Origin: Actinomycetes bacterium
GTDB taxonomy: Bacteria > Planctomycetota > Phycisphaerae > JAACET01
Direction: 5' to 3'
DNA: 6,371 nucleotides
NCBI GenBank assembly: GCA_030631725.1
Contig: DAOVKO010000126.1
Coordinates: 1 to 6,371, forward strand
Position 1 is the stretch's first letter. Every line of letters starts with the position of its first letter. The position numbers were made by a program, and so were the translations under genes. Of the stretch, positions 1 through 6,086 are shown in pieces. The notes below the pieces were generated by a model that was not told the origin of the DNA, made no database searches, and worked only from the letters and a program-made list of their open reading frames with translations.

Positions 1-422
1 AACATGTCGCCCTTGTGGTGCAGCGGGGAAATGAGCTTGACAGGCGAGCCACTGTCAATTGATGCCAGCACCGCCGCTACGCCGCCAAGACCGACGTCGA
101 TAACGTTCTGAGCCAGGGCTGTGGGCATCCTGGAACCACCGCCGACTCTGACAATTTCCACGTCAGCGATCTTACGCCCATGCTCTATCAACTCGTACAA
201 TTTGCGATCCTTAACCGTTTTCAGGCATATCCCGCTTTGCTGAGCATGTTTTTCAGCACCATCCAAAGCGACAAATAGCCCAAGGTGGTGATCGTGCCCT
301 ACATGTCCGACCTTGATAGTGGGTATCCGAGTTGCTCTATCTTCAGTGCCAGCATCATTCTGACAACTACAAAAAAGCACGACGATTAGCAATAACAGCG
401 TCCAATAGGGAATTTGATTCAT
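1..422 (-). CDS. ABC-transporter solute-binding lipoprotein, 5' part (NMT1/SsuA-like), cut by window edge
   Basis: I translated this by hand from an ATG at 422 to the left window edge; 140 codons are visible and the gene runs on. A GGGAGGG Shine-Dalgarno (436-430) sits 7 nt before the ATG. The N-terminus has a hydrophobic stretch (about residues 5-19, WTLLLLIVVLF) ending in C-S-C; Cys20 with Ser at -1 is the likely lipidated residue, although the lipobox is not canonical at -3. The mature part begins an alpha/beta fold with IKVGHVGHDHHLGLF (37-50) and contains VGGGSRMPTALAQ (about 93-105), then DVGLGGVAAVLASID. This 'how many sites, sample by sample' arrangement, where a glycine-rich strand precedes an ALA-x-x-x-IDVG helix, is typical of nitrate/sulfonate/taurine-type periplasmic binding proteins. 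The substrate cannot be read from this fragment. The gene starts 20 nt after the stop of the barrel gene, so the two are probably co-transcribed. The family call is fairly secure; the ligand is unknown. Confidence 0.8.
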   Translation of the reverse strand, partial: MNQIPYWTLLLLIVVLFCSCQNDAGTEDRATRIPTIKVGHVGHDHHLGLFVALDGAEKHAQQSGICLKTVKDRKLYELIEHGRKIADVEIVRVGGGSRMPTALAQNVIDVGLGGVAAVLASIDSGSPVKLISPLHHKGDM

Positions 423-429
423 GACTAAT

Positions 430-436
430 CCCTCCC
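430..436 (-). promoter_or_regulatory. Shine-Dalgarno of the binding-protein gene
   Basis: GGGAGGG lies 7 nt before the ATG at 422. It matches the 7-nt spacing at 1404-1409 and 5249-5254, which supports all three chosen starts. Confidence 0.75.
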
Positions 437-442
437 TGTTTT

Positions 443-1396
443 TTAGAACCGGTAAAAGATCTTCATCACCAGGCCTAGATCGTCTCTGTAAGTCCTGCTG
501 CTGTCGAGGTTGATCACTGCACCAATCTTAAACGATGCGCCGGGTGCAAATTTCCAGATTACTCCGGGAACGATATCGTGGCTGAAGCCCTTGGACTCGT
601 TGTGCTCAAAGTTATATTCCAGTACCGGCCAGAAGGTCTTCGAAGGAGTTAATATCACCGCGGCATTGACTTGTGCGGCATCTGCCGAGCGGTCTTTGGT
701 AAAAATATAGCCCGGATTCAGATGCAGGCTGAAATCCTTCCAGGCTTTTGAAACCTCGGCGGTAAGCTTCCAGGAATACTGGGACGATCCAAGCTTACGC
801 TTAGTGTTGCCGGTAGGGAAATAATACCAGAGATCAACAGCAATGCCAGGGATGTACTTGCTCTCCTTGACGCAGTTCCACTTTTCGAACAAAGCAATAT
901 TGCCGAAACCTTCGCTGGTGTTGACTGTGCCGCTAACGTCAATATCGTTCCAGATGTAGGGCACGCACAGGCCCAGATGATGATTTTCAGCCCAGCCGTA
1001 CTTCATGGTAAGAACGCCTTTTGTCTTTCTGTTGTGATCGTCTCCCAGATCGTGGTAACGGCCGCTGCTGTCTCTTTTGTCGTCATAGTCAAAGTATTGC
1101 AGCTTCATAGCCACAGAAAGATGCCCCTTGCCCACGGTTTTGGCGGTTCTGGTCTTGGTGAATAAACTTATACAATATTTGCCGATCCATGGATCTGTAG
1201 TGGCTGCAATGGACTCACCTGGTTCTTCATTCAATTCGGCGCTGTCGTTGGTATCAGGACCTCCTTTCCCACCCGCCAGTATTTCTTCGGTCGTCAACCA
1301 ACCCCCCGGATCATCCCACGGTTCTGCTTGGCCAAATGCTGTCGGTGTCAAGATCATTACGGCTAACAAGGCGGTCAGGATTGTCCTAGATAACAC
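443..1396 (-). CDS. Outer-membrane beta-barrel protein, 'transporter / MetA-pathway of phenol degradation'-like
   Basis: The protein has 317 residues when started at the GTG at 1396, which has AAAGGA 7 nt upstream. The longer reading from a GTG at 1435 adds 13 residues (MGKCGVSFVKDCI), has no ribosome site, and would bury the signal peptide. From 1396 the protein begins MLSRTILTALLAVMILTPT and then AFG-QAE, a standard Sec signal peptide with cleavage near residue 22. An acidic linker follows (EPWDDPGGWLTTEEI). The rest alternates short amphipathic strands rich in Tyr, Trp and Phe with polar turns and ends in KIFYRF; a C-terminal aromatic is the usual assembly signal for outer-membrane barrels. 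Segments such as GYIFTKD, PVLEYNFEH and KFAPGASFKIGAVINLD resemble the putative transporter family often labelled MetA-pathway of phenol degradation (a historical label, not evidence of phenol metabolism). It is likely to be an outer-membrane channel working with the binding lipoprotein encoded 20 nt downstream. The barrel call is good; the substrate is unknown. Confidence 0.8.
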   Translation of the reverse strand: MLSRTILTALLAVMILTPTAFGQAEPWDDPGGWLTTEEILAGGKGGPDTNDSAELNEEPGESIAATTDPWIGKYCISLFTKTRTAKTVGKGHLSVAMKLQYFDYDDKRDSSGRYHDLGDDHNRKTKGVLTMKYGWAENHHLGLCVPYIWNDIDVSGTVNTSEGFGNIALFEKWNCVKESKYIPGIAVDLWYYFPTGNTKRKLGSSQYSWKLTAEVSKAWKDFSLHLNPGYIFTKDRSADAAQVNAAVILTPSKTFWPVLEYNFEHNESKGFSHDIVPGVIWKFAPGASFKIGAVINLDSSRTYRDDLGLVMKIFYRF

Positions 1397-1403
1397 AATG
1401 CAG

Positions 1404-1409
1404 TCCTTT
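1404..1409 (-). promoter_or_regulatory. Shine-Dalgarno that fixes the barrel gene start
   Basis: AAAGGA followed by 7 nt and GTG (1396-1394). This favours the GTG at 1396 over the upstream GTG at 1435, which has no such site. The TAA that finally closes the upstream frame of the small ORF (1410-1408) overlaps this site. Confidence 0.65.
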
Positions 1410-1488
1410 ACAAAAGATACTCCACACTTGCCCACCCCGCACGCGGAGCGGACACCTCAACGCAATTGCTCAAAATGGAAATACTGGG

Positions 1489-1644
1489 TCAATAGTCGGC
1501 TGGGACCAAAGGAGCCCGAATGACCGTCGCTGCTGAGGCTCGGCCGGCATTGACCAGCTCACTGTGGTGCAACCATTGCACCGCTGGGGCAGCTCATTGA
1601 TAAGAATAACTTATCAGGCCACCTGCATAAGTGCTGTCAGCCAC
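1489..1644 (-). CDS. Small ORF with in-frame UGA; candidate selenoprotein or Sec-dependent leader peptide
   Basis: A GTG at 1644 (or an in-frame ATG at 1650, which is too close to the ribosome site) opens a 16-codon reading frame, MADSTYAGGLISYSYQ, ending at UGA 1596-1594. The frame then stays open for 34 more codons (beginning AAPAVQWLHH, ending LVPADY) to a TGA at 1491-1489. If UGA is read as Sec the product is 51 residues. Three things argue that something is translated here: AAGGAGGTGAT, an 11-nt match to the anti-Shine-Dalgarno; 7-8 nt spacing to the GTG, as in neighbouring genes; and a perfect hairpin starting 11 nt after the UGA, with its loop 18 nt after it, the spacing usual for bacterial SECIS elements. 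I recognise no family, and no Cys is nearby to pair with the Sec. Third-position bias is weak after the UGA. It may instead be a 16-residue leader peptide controlling the barrel gene, or not a gene at all. Confidence 0.35.
1566..1582 (-). promoter_or_regulatory. SECIS-like hairpin after UGA 1596-1594
   Basis: GGTGCAATGGTTGCACC folds into a perfect 7-bp stem with a UGG loop. Flanking CCAGC (1587-1583) and GCTGG (1558-1554) could add a 5-bp lower stem with a 7-nt one-sided bulge. The UGA-to-loop distance is 18 nt. Bacterial SECIS hairpins lie just behind the Sec codon with a G in the first positions of a small apical loop, which this satisfies; the bulged U of the E. coli fdhF element is absent. 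There is no U-run, so it is not a standard terminator. Confidence 0.4.
1598..1616 (-). repeat. Perfect inverted repeat directly before the UGA
   Basis: TGATAAGTTATTCTTATCA is a 7-bp dyad with a 5-nt spacer, one base before UGA 1596-1594. It could form an mRNA hairpin inside the small ORF or be a protein-binding palindrome in DNA. It lacks a T-run on either strand, so I do not call it a terminator. Its role is unknown. Confidence 0.45.
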
Positions 1645-1649
1645 GGTCA

Positions 1650-1660
1650 TCACCTCCTTT
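1650..1660 (-). promoter_or_regulatory. Near-perfect Shine-Dalgarno AAAGGAGGTGA
   Basis: The stretch AAGGAGGTGAT (1659-1649) pairs over 11 nt with the usual 16S 3' end, longer than any other ribosome site in the window. The GTG at 1644 is 7 nt after GGAGGT. The site begins 29 nt beyond the CCA end of the tRNA-Sec gene and is the main reason to take the small ORF seriously. Confidence 0.65.
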
Positions 1661-1688
1661 CCGGCGAAAAAGAGCCCATCCCCCCTAT

Positions 1689-1784
1689 TGGCGGAAGTGT
1701 GAGGGAATCGAACCCACCCGGGATCGTTTAAACCCCGCACTGGATTTGAAGTCCAGGAGGCCCACCAGGCGCCTATTCACTTCC
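1689..1784 (-). tRNA. selC: tRNA-Sec, anticodon TCA (selC)
   Basis: This is the selenocysteine tRNA that SelA and SelB act on. It is 96 nt including an encoded CCA (1691-1689), with discriminator G. The 5' end GGAAGTGA pairs with ACACTTCC. The anticodon arm is the Sec-type CTGGA-CTTCAAA-TCCAG, with TCA at 1749-1747. The long extra arm is GGGGTT-TAAAC-GATCCC (6 bp including G-U pairs), and the T loop is TTCGATT. The overall plan, a long acceptor stem, a 6-bp D stem with a 4-nt TGGT loop, and a big variable arm, matches E. coli selC. Imperfections: A-A at the eighth acceptor pair, one bulged G in the D stem (AGGC-G-CC against GGGCCT), and a T-T in the 5-bp T stem. Its first 8 nt overlap the end of selB, whose UGA stop occupies acceptor positions 6-8. 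The identity is secure. Confidence 0.97.
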
Positions 1785-3807
1785 GCAGCCGTTTTTTCCC
1801 TGCGACGCGTCGCCTGGCTCTGCCAAGGCCCGCCAGACTTCGCAAACTCGCCGCGGGCTTGCCGCCCAGAAAGCGGCTGTTGCCTCTGCGAATACTTATA
1901 CCAAATCTGTCGAAATAGTCAAGCAAGCTGATCGCAAACTTGCGCTCCGAATCAATCAAATTCTTATACTCTGCTGAGATCAACTGCCCGTGTTCGCCCA
2001 GATAGCTCACCAGAACATCCCTGGCTCGGCCCACAACTTCTGCGTGCATGGCAAACTTCTCTGAAATCTGCAAAAGTCTTCCCCGTTCAAGCAGTATCTT
2101 CAAGCCCAGCTCTGCCGTGGTCTCATCCACCCCAACCATCCCTGCCAACTCTTCAAACTTCGGCGGCCTCGCCCCGCAGCTCAGATATACTTTCTCGACC
2201 GCCTCGGCTCCCTCTCGCTCCGCTGGGCTAAGTTCATACTTCGCCTCAGCCAAACCAATCTGCCAACCGTCGCCCTGCACTTGTTCTCGCCCCAGCAGGC
2301 CCTCTATCACCATCGCCAGGGGCTCCTGGGCTGCGCCCAACTGCCCCTGCAGCTGATCCACAGCAAAGGCTGACCTCTTCGGCGCCTCCTCGTGCTGCTT
2401 TCTCAGTAATTCAACCAGCCTCTTTTCAAGCTCCTTCAGGGCCTCCGCGTGGATAATCATCCGCCCTTCATCCCAGGCCAGAACTGTTCCATCCGCCAAG
2501 GCCCGCTCCAGACAAAGCCCAAATTGCTCGGCCTTGAGTTCCGATGCGTACTGAAGATCGCCTCGGCTGATACCCTTACTACCGGCCTGTCTGACCAGGT
2601 GCACAACTGTGGCTTGGGGGTCGCCCAAGCTCTGGCGCCTGGCCCAAAACCCGTGCAGCTTGCTCTCGCTCAGTTTCCGCTGCCGGGGCATGCCTGTGTC
2701 CACGACCACTCCGCCGCCGATGGTCATCCGCGGTGAGTGGATGCGGATAACAAAACGATCTGTCGGGCCTGCAACGATCGGTCCATCCAATAGAAACTGC
2801 ACCGGACATGAATCACCTGCTACCAGTTCCTTTCGATCCAGCAGAACCGCCTTGGCCTGACGCTCAGACGTGCCCACATGCAAAGCCACCGGCGTTCGCC
2901 TGGCCAGCGGCTTCGTAACTCGGCTCAACAGACTCAATTCCCCGGTAACAATTTGCGTAGGTTGAAAATATCCTTTGCTCACCAGGGCGTCGCCGCGACC
3001 AATCTCCCCGCTGCCAACCTGAGCCAGGTTCACCGCCACGCACTGCCCGGCCAACCCGCAGCGCGTATCTTTTCCGAACACTTGCAGGCCACGCACCCGA
3101 CACGTCAGGCGATGGCTCGGATCCTGCGCGGCCGAACCCACTCGAATCAGCTCCAGTTGATCACCCAGTTGCACTTGACCGCTGGCCGGCACACCCGTTA
3201 CCACCGTCCCGTAGCCCTTGACCGCAAAGACGCGTTCGATGGGCAGGCGAAACACACCTTGCGTATCTCGCCTTGGCGTCTGGGCAACCACCTCGCTCAG
3301 GGCCTCGTAGAAACCGTCAAAACCTTCGGCGGTAATACTGGAGACCGGCGCAATCTGTGCCCCCTCCAGAAACGTCCCCCTGGTCAGCTCGCGAATCTGC
3401 TCGATTGCCCGCTGGCGCCTGGCCTCATCCACTATGTCGATCTTGGTAAGGGCAACCAGCCCGCGCTTCACGCCCAGCAGTTGAACCACCTCAAGATGCT
3501 CGCGGGTTTGGGGCATCACTCCGTCATCGGCTGCCACTACCAGCAGCACCACGTCGATCGAGCTGGCGCCGGCCACCATGTTACGGATAAAACGCTCGTG
3601 CCCCGGCACATCCACGATCCCCACATTAGCATTGTCGGCCAGACTGCACGGAGCAAAGCCCAGATCGATGCTCATCCCCCGCTGCTTTTCTTCTTTGAGC
3701 CGATCGGTATCGCAGCCGGTCAGCAGCTTCACCAGTTCCGTCTTGCCGTGGTCGATATGACCGGCCGTCCCCACCATTACATTAATCGTCTGTCCCGCCG
3801 ATTCCAT
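1777..3807 (-). CDS. selB: Selenocysteine-specific translation elongation factor SelB
   Basis: SelB is a GTPase that binds Sec-tRNA(Sec) and the mRNA SECIS hairpin and delivers Sec to UGA in the ribosome. The 676-residue length is normal to slightly long. The GTPase domain shows GTAGHIDHGKT (13-23, G1), RGMSIDLGFA (43-52, switch I), DVPGHE (66-71, G3) and TKID (121-124, G4). Two EF-Tu-like barrel domains follow (about 180-370; KGYGTVVTG at 197-205). Residues from about 380 to 648 form the winged-helix RNA-binding domain, ending near FDRFGISIRRGNSRFLG. A further tail of about 28 residues is Lys/Arg-rich (RARRRVAGKKRLRK) and is not typical of the family; it contains an A6 run (1797-1792). The start is ATG 3807, 27 nt after the selA stop, with only a weak ribosome site; Met11 is an alternative nearer the usual family start. 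The stop is UGA, inside selC. Confidence 0.97.
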   Translation of the reverse strand: MESAGQTINVMVGTAGHIDHGKTELVKLLTGCDTDRLKEEKQRGMSIDLGFAPCSLADNANVGIVDVPGHERFIRNMVAGASSIDVVLLVVAADDGVMPQTREHLEVVQLLGVKRGLVALTKIDIVDEARRQRAIEQIRELTRGTFLEGAQIAPVSSITAEGFDGFYEALSEVVAQTPRRDTQGVFRLPIERVFAVKGYGTVVTGVPASGQVQLGDQLELIRVGSAAQDPSHRLTCRVRGLQVFGKDTRCGLAGQCVAVNLAQVGSGEIGRGDALVSKGYFQPTQIVTGELSLLSRVTKPLARRTPVALHVGTSERQAKAVLLDRKELVAGDSCPVQFLLDGPIVAGPTDRFVIRIHSPRMTIGGGVVVDTGMPRQRKLSESKLHGFWARRQSLGDPQATVVHLVRQAGSKGISRGDLQYASELKAEQFGLCLERALADGTVLAWDEGRMIIHAEALKELEKRLVELLRKQHEEAPKRSAFAVDQLQGQLGAAQEPLAMVIEGLLGREQVQGDGWQIGLAEAKYELSPAEREGAEAVEKVYLSCGARPPKFEELAGMVGVDETTAELGLKILLERGRLLQISEKFAMHAEVVGRARDVLVSYLGEHGQLISAEYKNLIDSERKFAISLLDYFDRFGISIRRGNSRFLGGKPAASLRSLAGLGRARRRVAGKKRLRK

Positions 3808-3834
3808 AATCTCAGCTTTTCCAAATGCCCCGTT

Positions 3835-5241
3835 TCACTCGAGCACTTGCCTTAGCATCTCAGCTACTATTCGCTGCTCCTCGAGGCCGAGGGTCCGCAC
3901 GTCCAGCACCACAGCGTCATCCTCGATGCGGGCAACAACCGGCGTCGGCGCCGTCCGCAGTCTTCGCGCCAGCTCATCAGCCGAGAGCCTTTCCGTCCGC
4001 AACGCCACCAGATACGTCGGCAGATCCCGTCCAGCCAAAGAACCGCTGCCCGTCTGGCTCGCCCCCTTGACAATTTTCACGTCCAAATCCGCCGCCAGCT
4101 TGCTCAGTCGCCGGGCCAACGATTTGGCCTGCTTATGCAGTTCCTCCTCCGAACAGCTCAGCATCCGCCAGGTGGGATGTCTGCTAAGCAGCAGCCCCTC
4201 GTCCCGGAACAATTGCAGTGTGGCTTCCAGAGCCGCCAGAGTCAGCTTGCCCACCCGCAGTGCCCTGGCCAGGGGGTTCTTGCGGATCCGATCTATCATC
4301 ACCTTGGTGCCCAGGATAATTCCCCCCTGCGGACCGCCGATGAGTTTGTCTGCGCTGAATGTTACTAGATCAGCCCCCGCTTCAATGCTCCGCTGTGCGG
4401 TAGGTTCCTCCGGCAGCTCTAAGCGACGCATATCCACCAGGTTGCCCGAGCCGATATCGTCAATGACCGTCAAACCATGCGAATGTCCAAGCTCTGCCAA
4501 CTCCTCGATTGGTACCGTCGAGCTGAATCCCACAATGCGATAATTGCTGGTATGCACGTGCAGCAGAGCTGCGGTGTTTTCATTAATGGCCCGCTCGTAA
4601 TCGGCCAAGTGCGTGCGGTTGGTCGTCCCCACCTCCACCAGCTTAGCCCCGCTCTCTTCCATGACCTCCGGAATACGAAATGAACCACCGATCTCTACCA
4701 GCTGCCCCCGGGAGACGATAATCTCCCTGCCTTTGCCGATCTCACTGAGCACCAGCAGAGTGGCTGCGGCATTGTTGTTAACCACCGTAGCCGCTTGGGC
4801 TCCCGTTAATTCGACTAACAATTCTTCCACTTTGCTGTCCCGCTTGCCGCGCCGGCCGCTTTGAAGGTCGATCTGCAAGGTGCAATATCCATCCAGACCT
4901 GCCAACGCTTCCATAGCCGCCGTCGGAAGCCTAGCCCGCCCCAAACCGGTATGCAGAATCACTCCGGTGGCATTAATCACCCGCCCCACGCTGATTTGAT
5001 GAGCCTCTTCCAGCAGCGCTCGCACAGCCCGGACCAGTTGCTCATCGACCAAAGTCTGCTCCAGCTGCTCCCCAGCCAACTGCCCGCTGCGTATTTGCTC
5101 TCTGGTTTCGGCCAGTACCTTTTGCACTCCCCGGCGGGTGGGCTCGCGCCCGAAACCACCGATCAGCTCTCCAAAGCCCGCACGTTGCAATACGCTGTCC
5201 ACCGCCGGGATTTGCCGCAGTACTTCCTGGATGTTCTTCAC
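3835..5241 (-). CDS. selA: L-seryl-tRNA(Sec) selenium transferase SelA
   Basis: SelA is the PLP enzyme that converts Ser-tRNA(Sec) to Sec-tRNA(Sec) using selenophosphate, in the cytoplasm as a large ring-shaped oligomer. I place the start at the GTG at 5241 (468 residues) because GAGGAG lies 7 nt before it; the in-frame GTG at 5256 would put this site inside the gene and add only MRSGP. In the longer numbering the family marks are NATGVILHTGLGRA (95-108), the NNNAAATLLVL segment (160-170), SRGQLVEIGGSFRIPEVM (182-199), TSNYRIVGF, DDIGSG (266-271) and the PLP lysine Lys304 in TFSADKLIGGPQGGIILG. The full-length protein has an N-terminal RQIPAVDSVL segment typical of bacterial SelA, which binds the tRNA D arm. 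It starts 24 nt after the polyferredoxin stop and ends 27 nt before selB, so the three genes look like one operon. Confidence 0.97.
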   Translation of the reverse strand: MKNIQEVLRQIPAVDSVLQRAGFGELIGGFGREPTRRGVQKVLAETREQIRSGQLAGEQLEQTLVDEQLVRAVRALLEEAHQISVGRVINATGVILHTGLGRARLPTAAMEALAGLDGYCTLQIDLQSGRRGKRDSKVEELLVELTGAQAATVVNNNAAATLLVLSEIGKGREIIVSRGQLVEIGGSFRIPEVMEESGAKLVEVGTTNRTHLADYERAINENTAALLHVHTSNYRIVGFSSTVPIEELAELGHSHGLTVIDDIGSGNLVDMRRLELPEEPTAQRSIEAGADLVTFSADKLIGGPQGGIILGTKVMIDRIRKNPLARALRVGKLTLAALEATLQLFRDEGLLLSRHPTWRMLSCSEEELHKQAKSLARRLSKLAADLDVKIVKGASQTGSGSLAGRDLPTYLVALRTERLSADELARRLRTAPTPVVARIEDDAVVLDVRTLGLEEQRIVAEMLRQVLE

Positions 5242-5248
5242 CGGTCCG

Positions 5249-5254
5249 CTCCTC
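5249..5254 (-). promoter_or_regulatory. Shine-Dalgarno that fixes the selA start
   Basis: GAGGAG, 7 nt before the GTG at 5241. The alternative GTG at 5256 has no purine-rich site at this distance; the sequence before it is GTTTTCCAA. Confidence 0.65.
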
Positions 5255-5265
5255 ACTTGGAAAAC

Positions 5266-6084
5266 CTAGTCCGCTCGAAGGTTCACCTTCAAGTGGTCAC
5301 ACTGAAGACACTCCAGACAATAGACACAGTCAGCACTACGAGGATCTTCCAGTGGATTTACTCCTGCTGGACAGGATTTGACGCACTTGTTGCAGCTATT
5401 GCATTTTTCCCGATCAATCTTGATGCTCAAGAAGCTGATCCTGTTGGCCAGACCGTAAATCGCACCGATCGGACAGAGCACCCCGCAGATCGGCCGAAAG
5501 GTAAACAGCATCGCCACCAAGGTTATGCCCACTACTATCAGGGCTGTCAAACTGGGCCAACTCATTCCAAAGAGCACCCGGGGCAGGCCCCACATCATGG
5601 TACTGGCCGGACAATACGTGCAAACGTAAGCCGCCGTGCCGTAGCTCTTTTCCCCCAGGATATAAGGCAAGGCTATCACCAAAAGACCCAGCACAAGGTA
5701 TTTCCCATAGCGCAGAGGCCTGGGCATGCCAAATTTCGGCACATGCACTTTGTACAGAAGCTCCTGGATAGTCCCTATAGGGCAAACCCAGCCGCACAAG
5801 AACCGCCCGGCCAATACCCCTCCAACCAGCAAAACCCCCACCGCCACGAACGGAAAAACATGGATGGAACTCGCCTGAGCCATCACCCCGATCGGGCAGG
5901 CCAGCAACGCTGCCGGGCAGTTATGACAGTTCAGAATCGGGGCGCACATATAGCGAGTACGGCTCGACGCCGCAGCCGTTACATTGAGCACCCGATACAC
6001 AAAAGGGTTTAAAGCGATCAGAAATCCAAGCTGCCACCAGCGCCGCTTAGTAATCTTATTAAGTAACTTCCCGGAATCACCCAT
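5266..6084 (-). CDS. Membrane-bound 4Fe-4S polyferredoxin (NapH/CcoG-like)
   Basis: A 272-residue inner-membrane electron-transfer protein. It has about five hydrophobic segments (near residues 17-35, 75-96, 128-143, 155-172 and 178-197). The conserved NapH-type motifs are CGWVCPIG (97-104) and CGVLCPIG (200-207), each at a membrane boundary. There are further Cys clusters: CAPILNCHNCP with ACPIG (47-66) and CTYCPA (155-160). At the C-terminus are ferredoxin motifs CNSCNKCVKSCP (228-239) and CVYCLECLQC (253-262), able to hold two 4Fe-4S clusters. Such proteins move electrons from the quinone pool or membrane partners to periplasmic or cytoplasmic reductases. The start is ATG 6084; there is no Shine-Dalgarno, but a TGA in the frame of the upstream ORF ends 2 nt before it, which suggests translational coupling. 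It is 24 nt from selA, hinting at a selenium-related reduction, but that role is an inference. The family is secure; the partner is unknown. Confidence 0.85.
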   Translation of the reverse strand: MGDSGKLLNKITKRRWWQLGFLIALNPFVYRVLNVTAAASSRTRYMCAPILNCHNCPAALLACPIGVMAQASSIHVFPFVAVGVLLVGGVLAGRFLCGWVCPIGTIQELLYKVHVPKFGMPRPLRYGKYLVLGLLVIALPYILGEKSYGTAAYVCTYCPASTMMWGLPRVLFGMSWPSLTALIVVGITLVAMLFTFRPICGVLCPIGAIYGLANRISFLSIKIDREKCNSCNKCVKSCPAGVNPLEDPRSADCVYCLECLQCDHLKVNLRAD

Positions 6085-6086
6085 AG

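Noticed and set aside
1397..1435. Longer start (GTG 1435) for the barrel protein
   Set aside because: No ribosome site, and it would put 13 residues with two Cys in front of a good signal peptide; GTG 1396 has AAAGGA at 7 nt.
1459..1491. Promoter (TTGACC-like -35 at 1491-1486) for the barrel gene
   Set aside because: No acceptable -10 at 16-18 nt spacing; GCAATT is too poor a match.
1489..1491. Second Sec codon in the small ORF (TGA 1491-1489)
   Set aside because: No convincing hairpin at SECIS spacing downstream; treated as the stop.
1598..1616. Terminator for the selABC transcript
   Set aside because: Weak AT-rich 7-bp stem followed by ATGAGC, with no U-run.
1792..1797. Programmed frameshift at the A6 run near the selB end
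   Set aside because: The run is not aligned as a standard X-XXY-YYZ slippery site in this frame, and no special downstream pseudoknot other than the tRNA itself is evident.
2878..3855. 325-codon plus-strand ORF opposite selB
   Set aside because: Antisense shadow of a clearly conserved gene; low-complexity His/Gln/Arg-rich product with no recognisable domain.
4861..6012. 383-codon plus-strand ORF opposite selA and the polyferredoxin gene
   Set aside because: Antisense shadow spanning two well-supported genes; His/Gln/Pro-rich composition is the expected artefact of the opposite frame.
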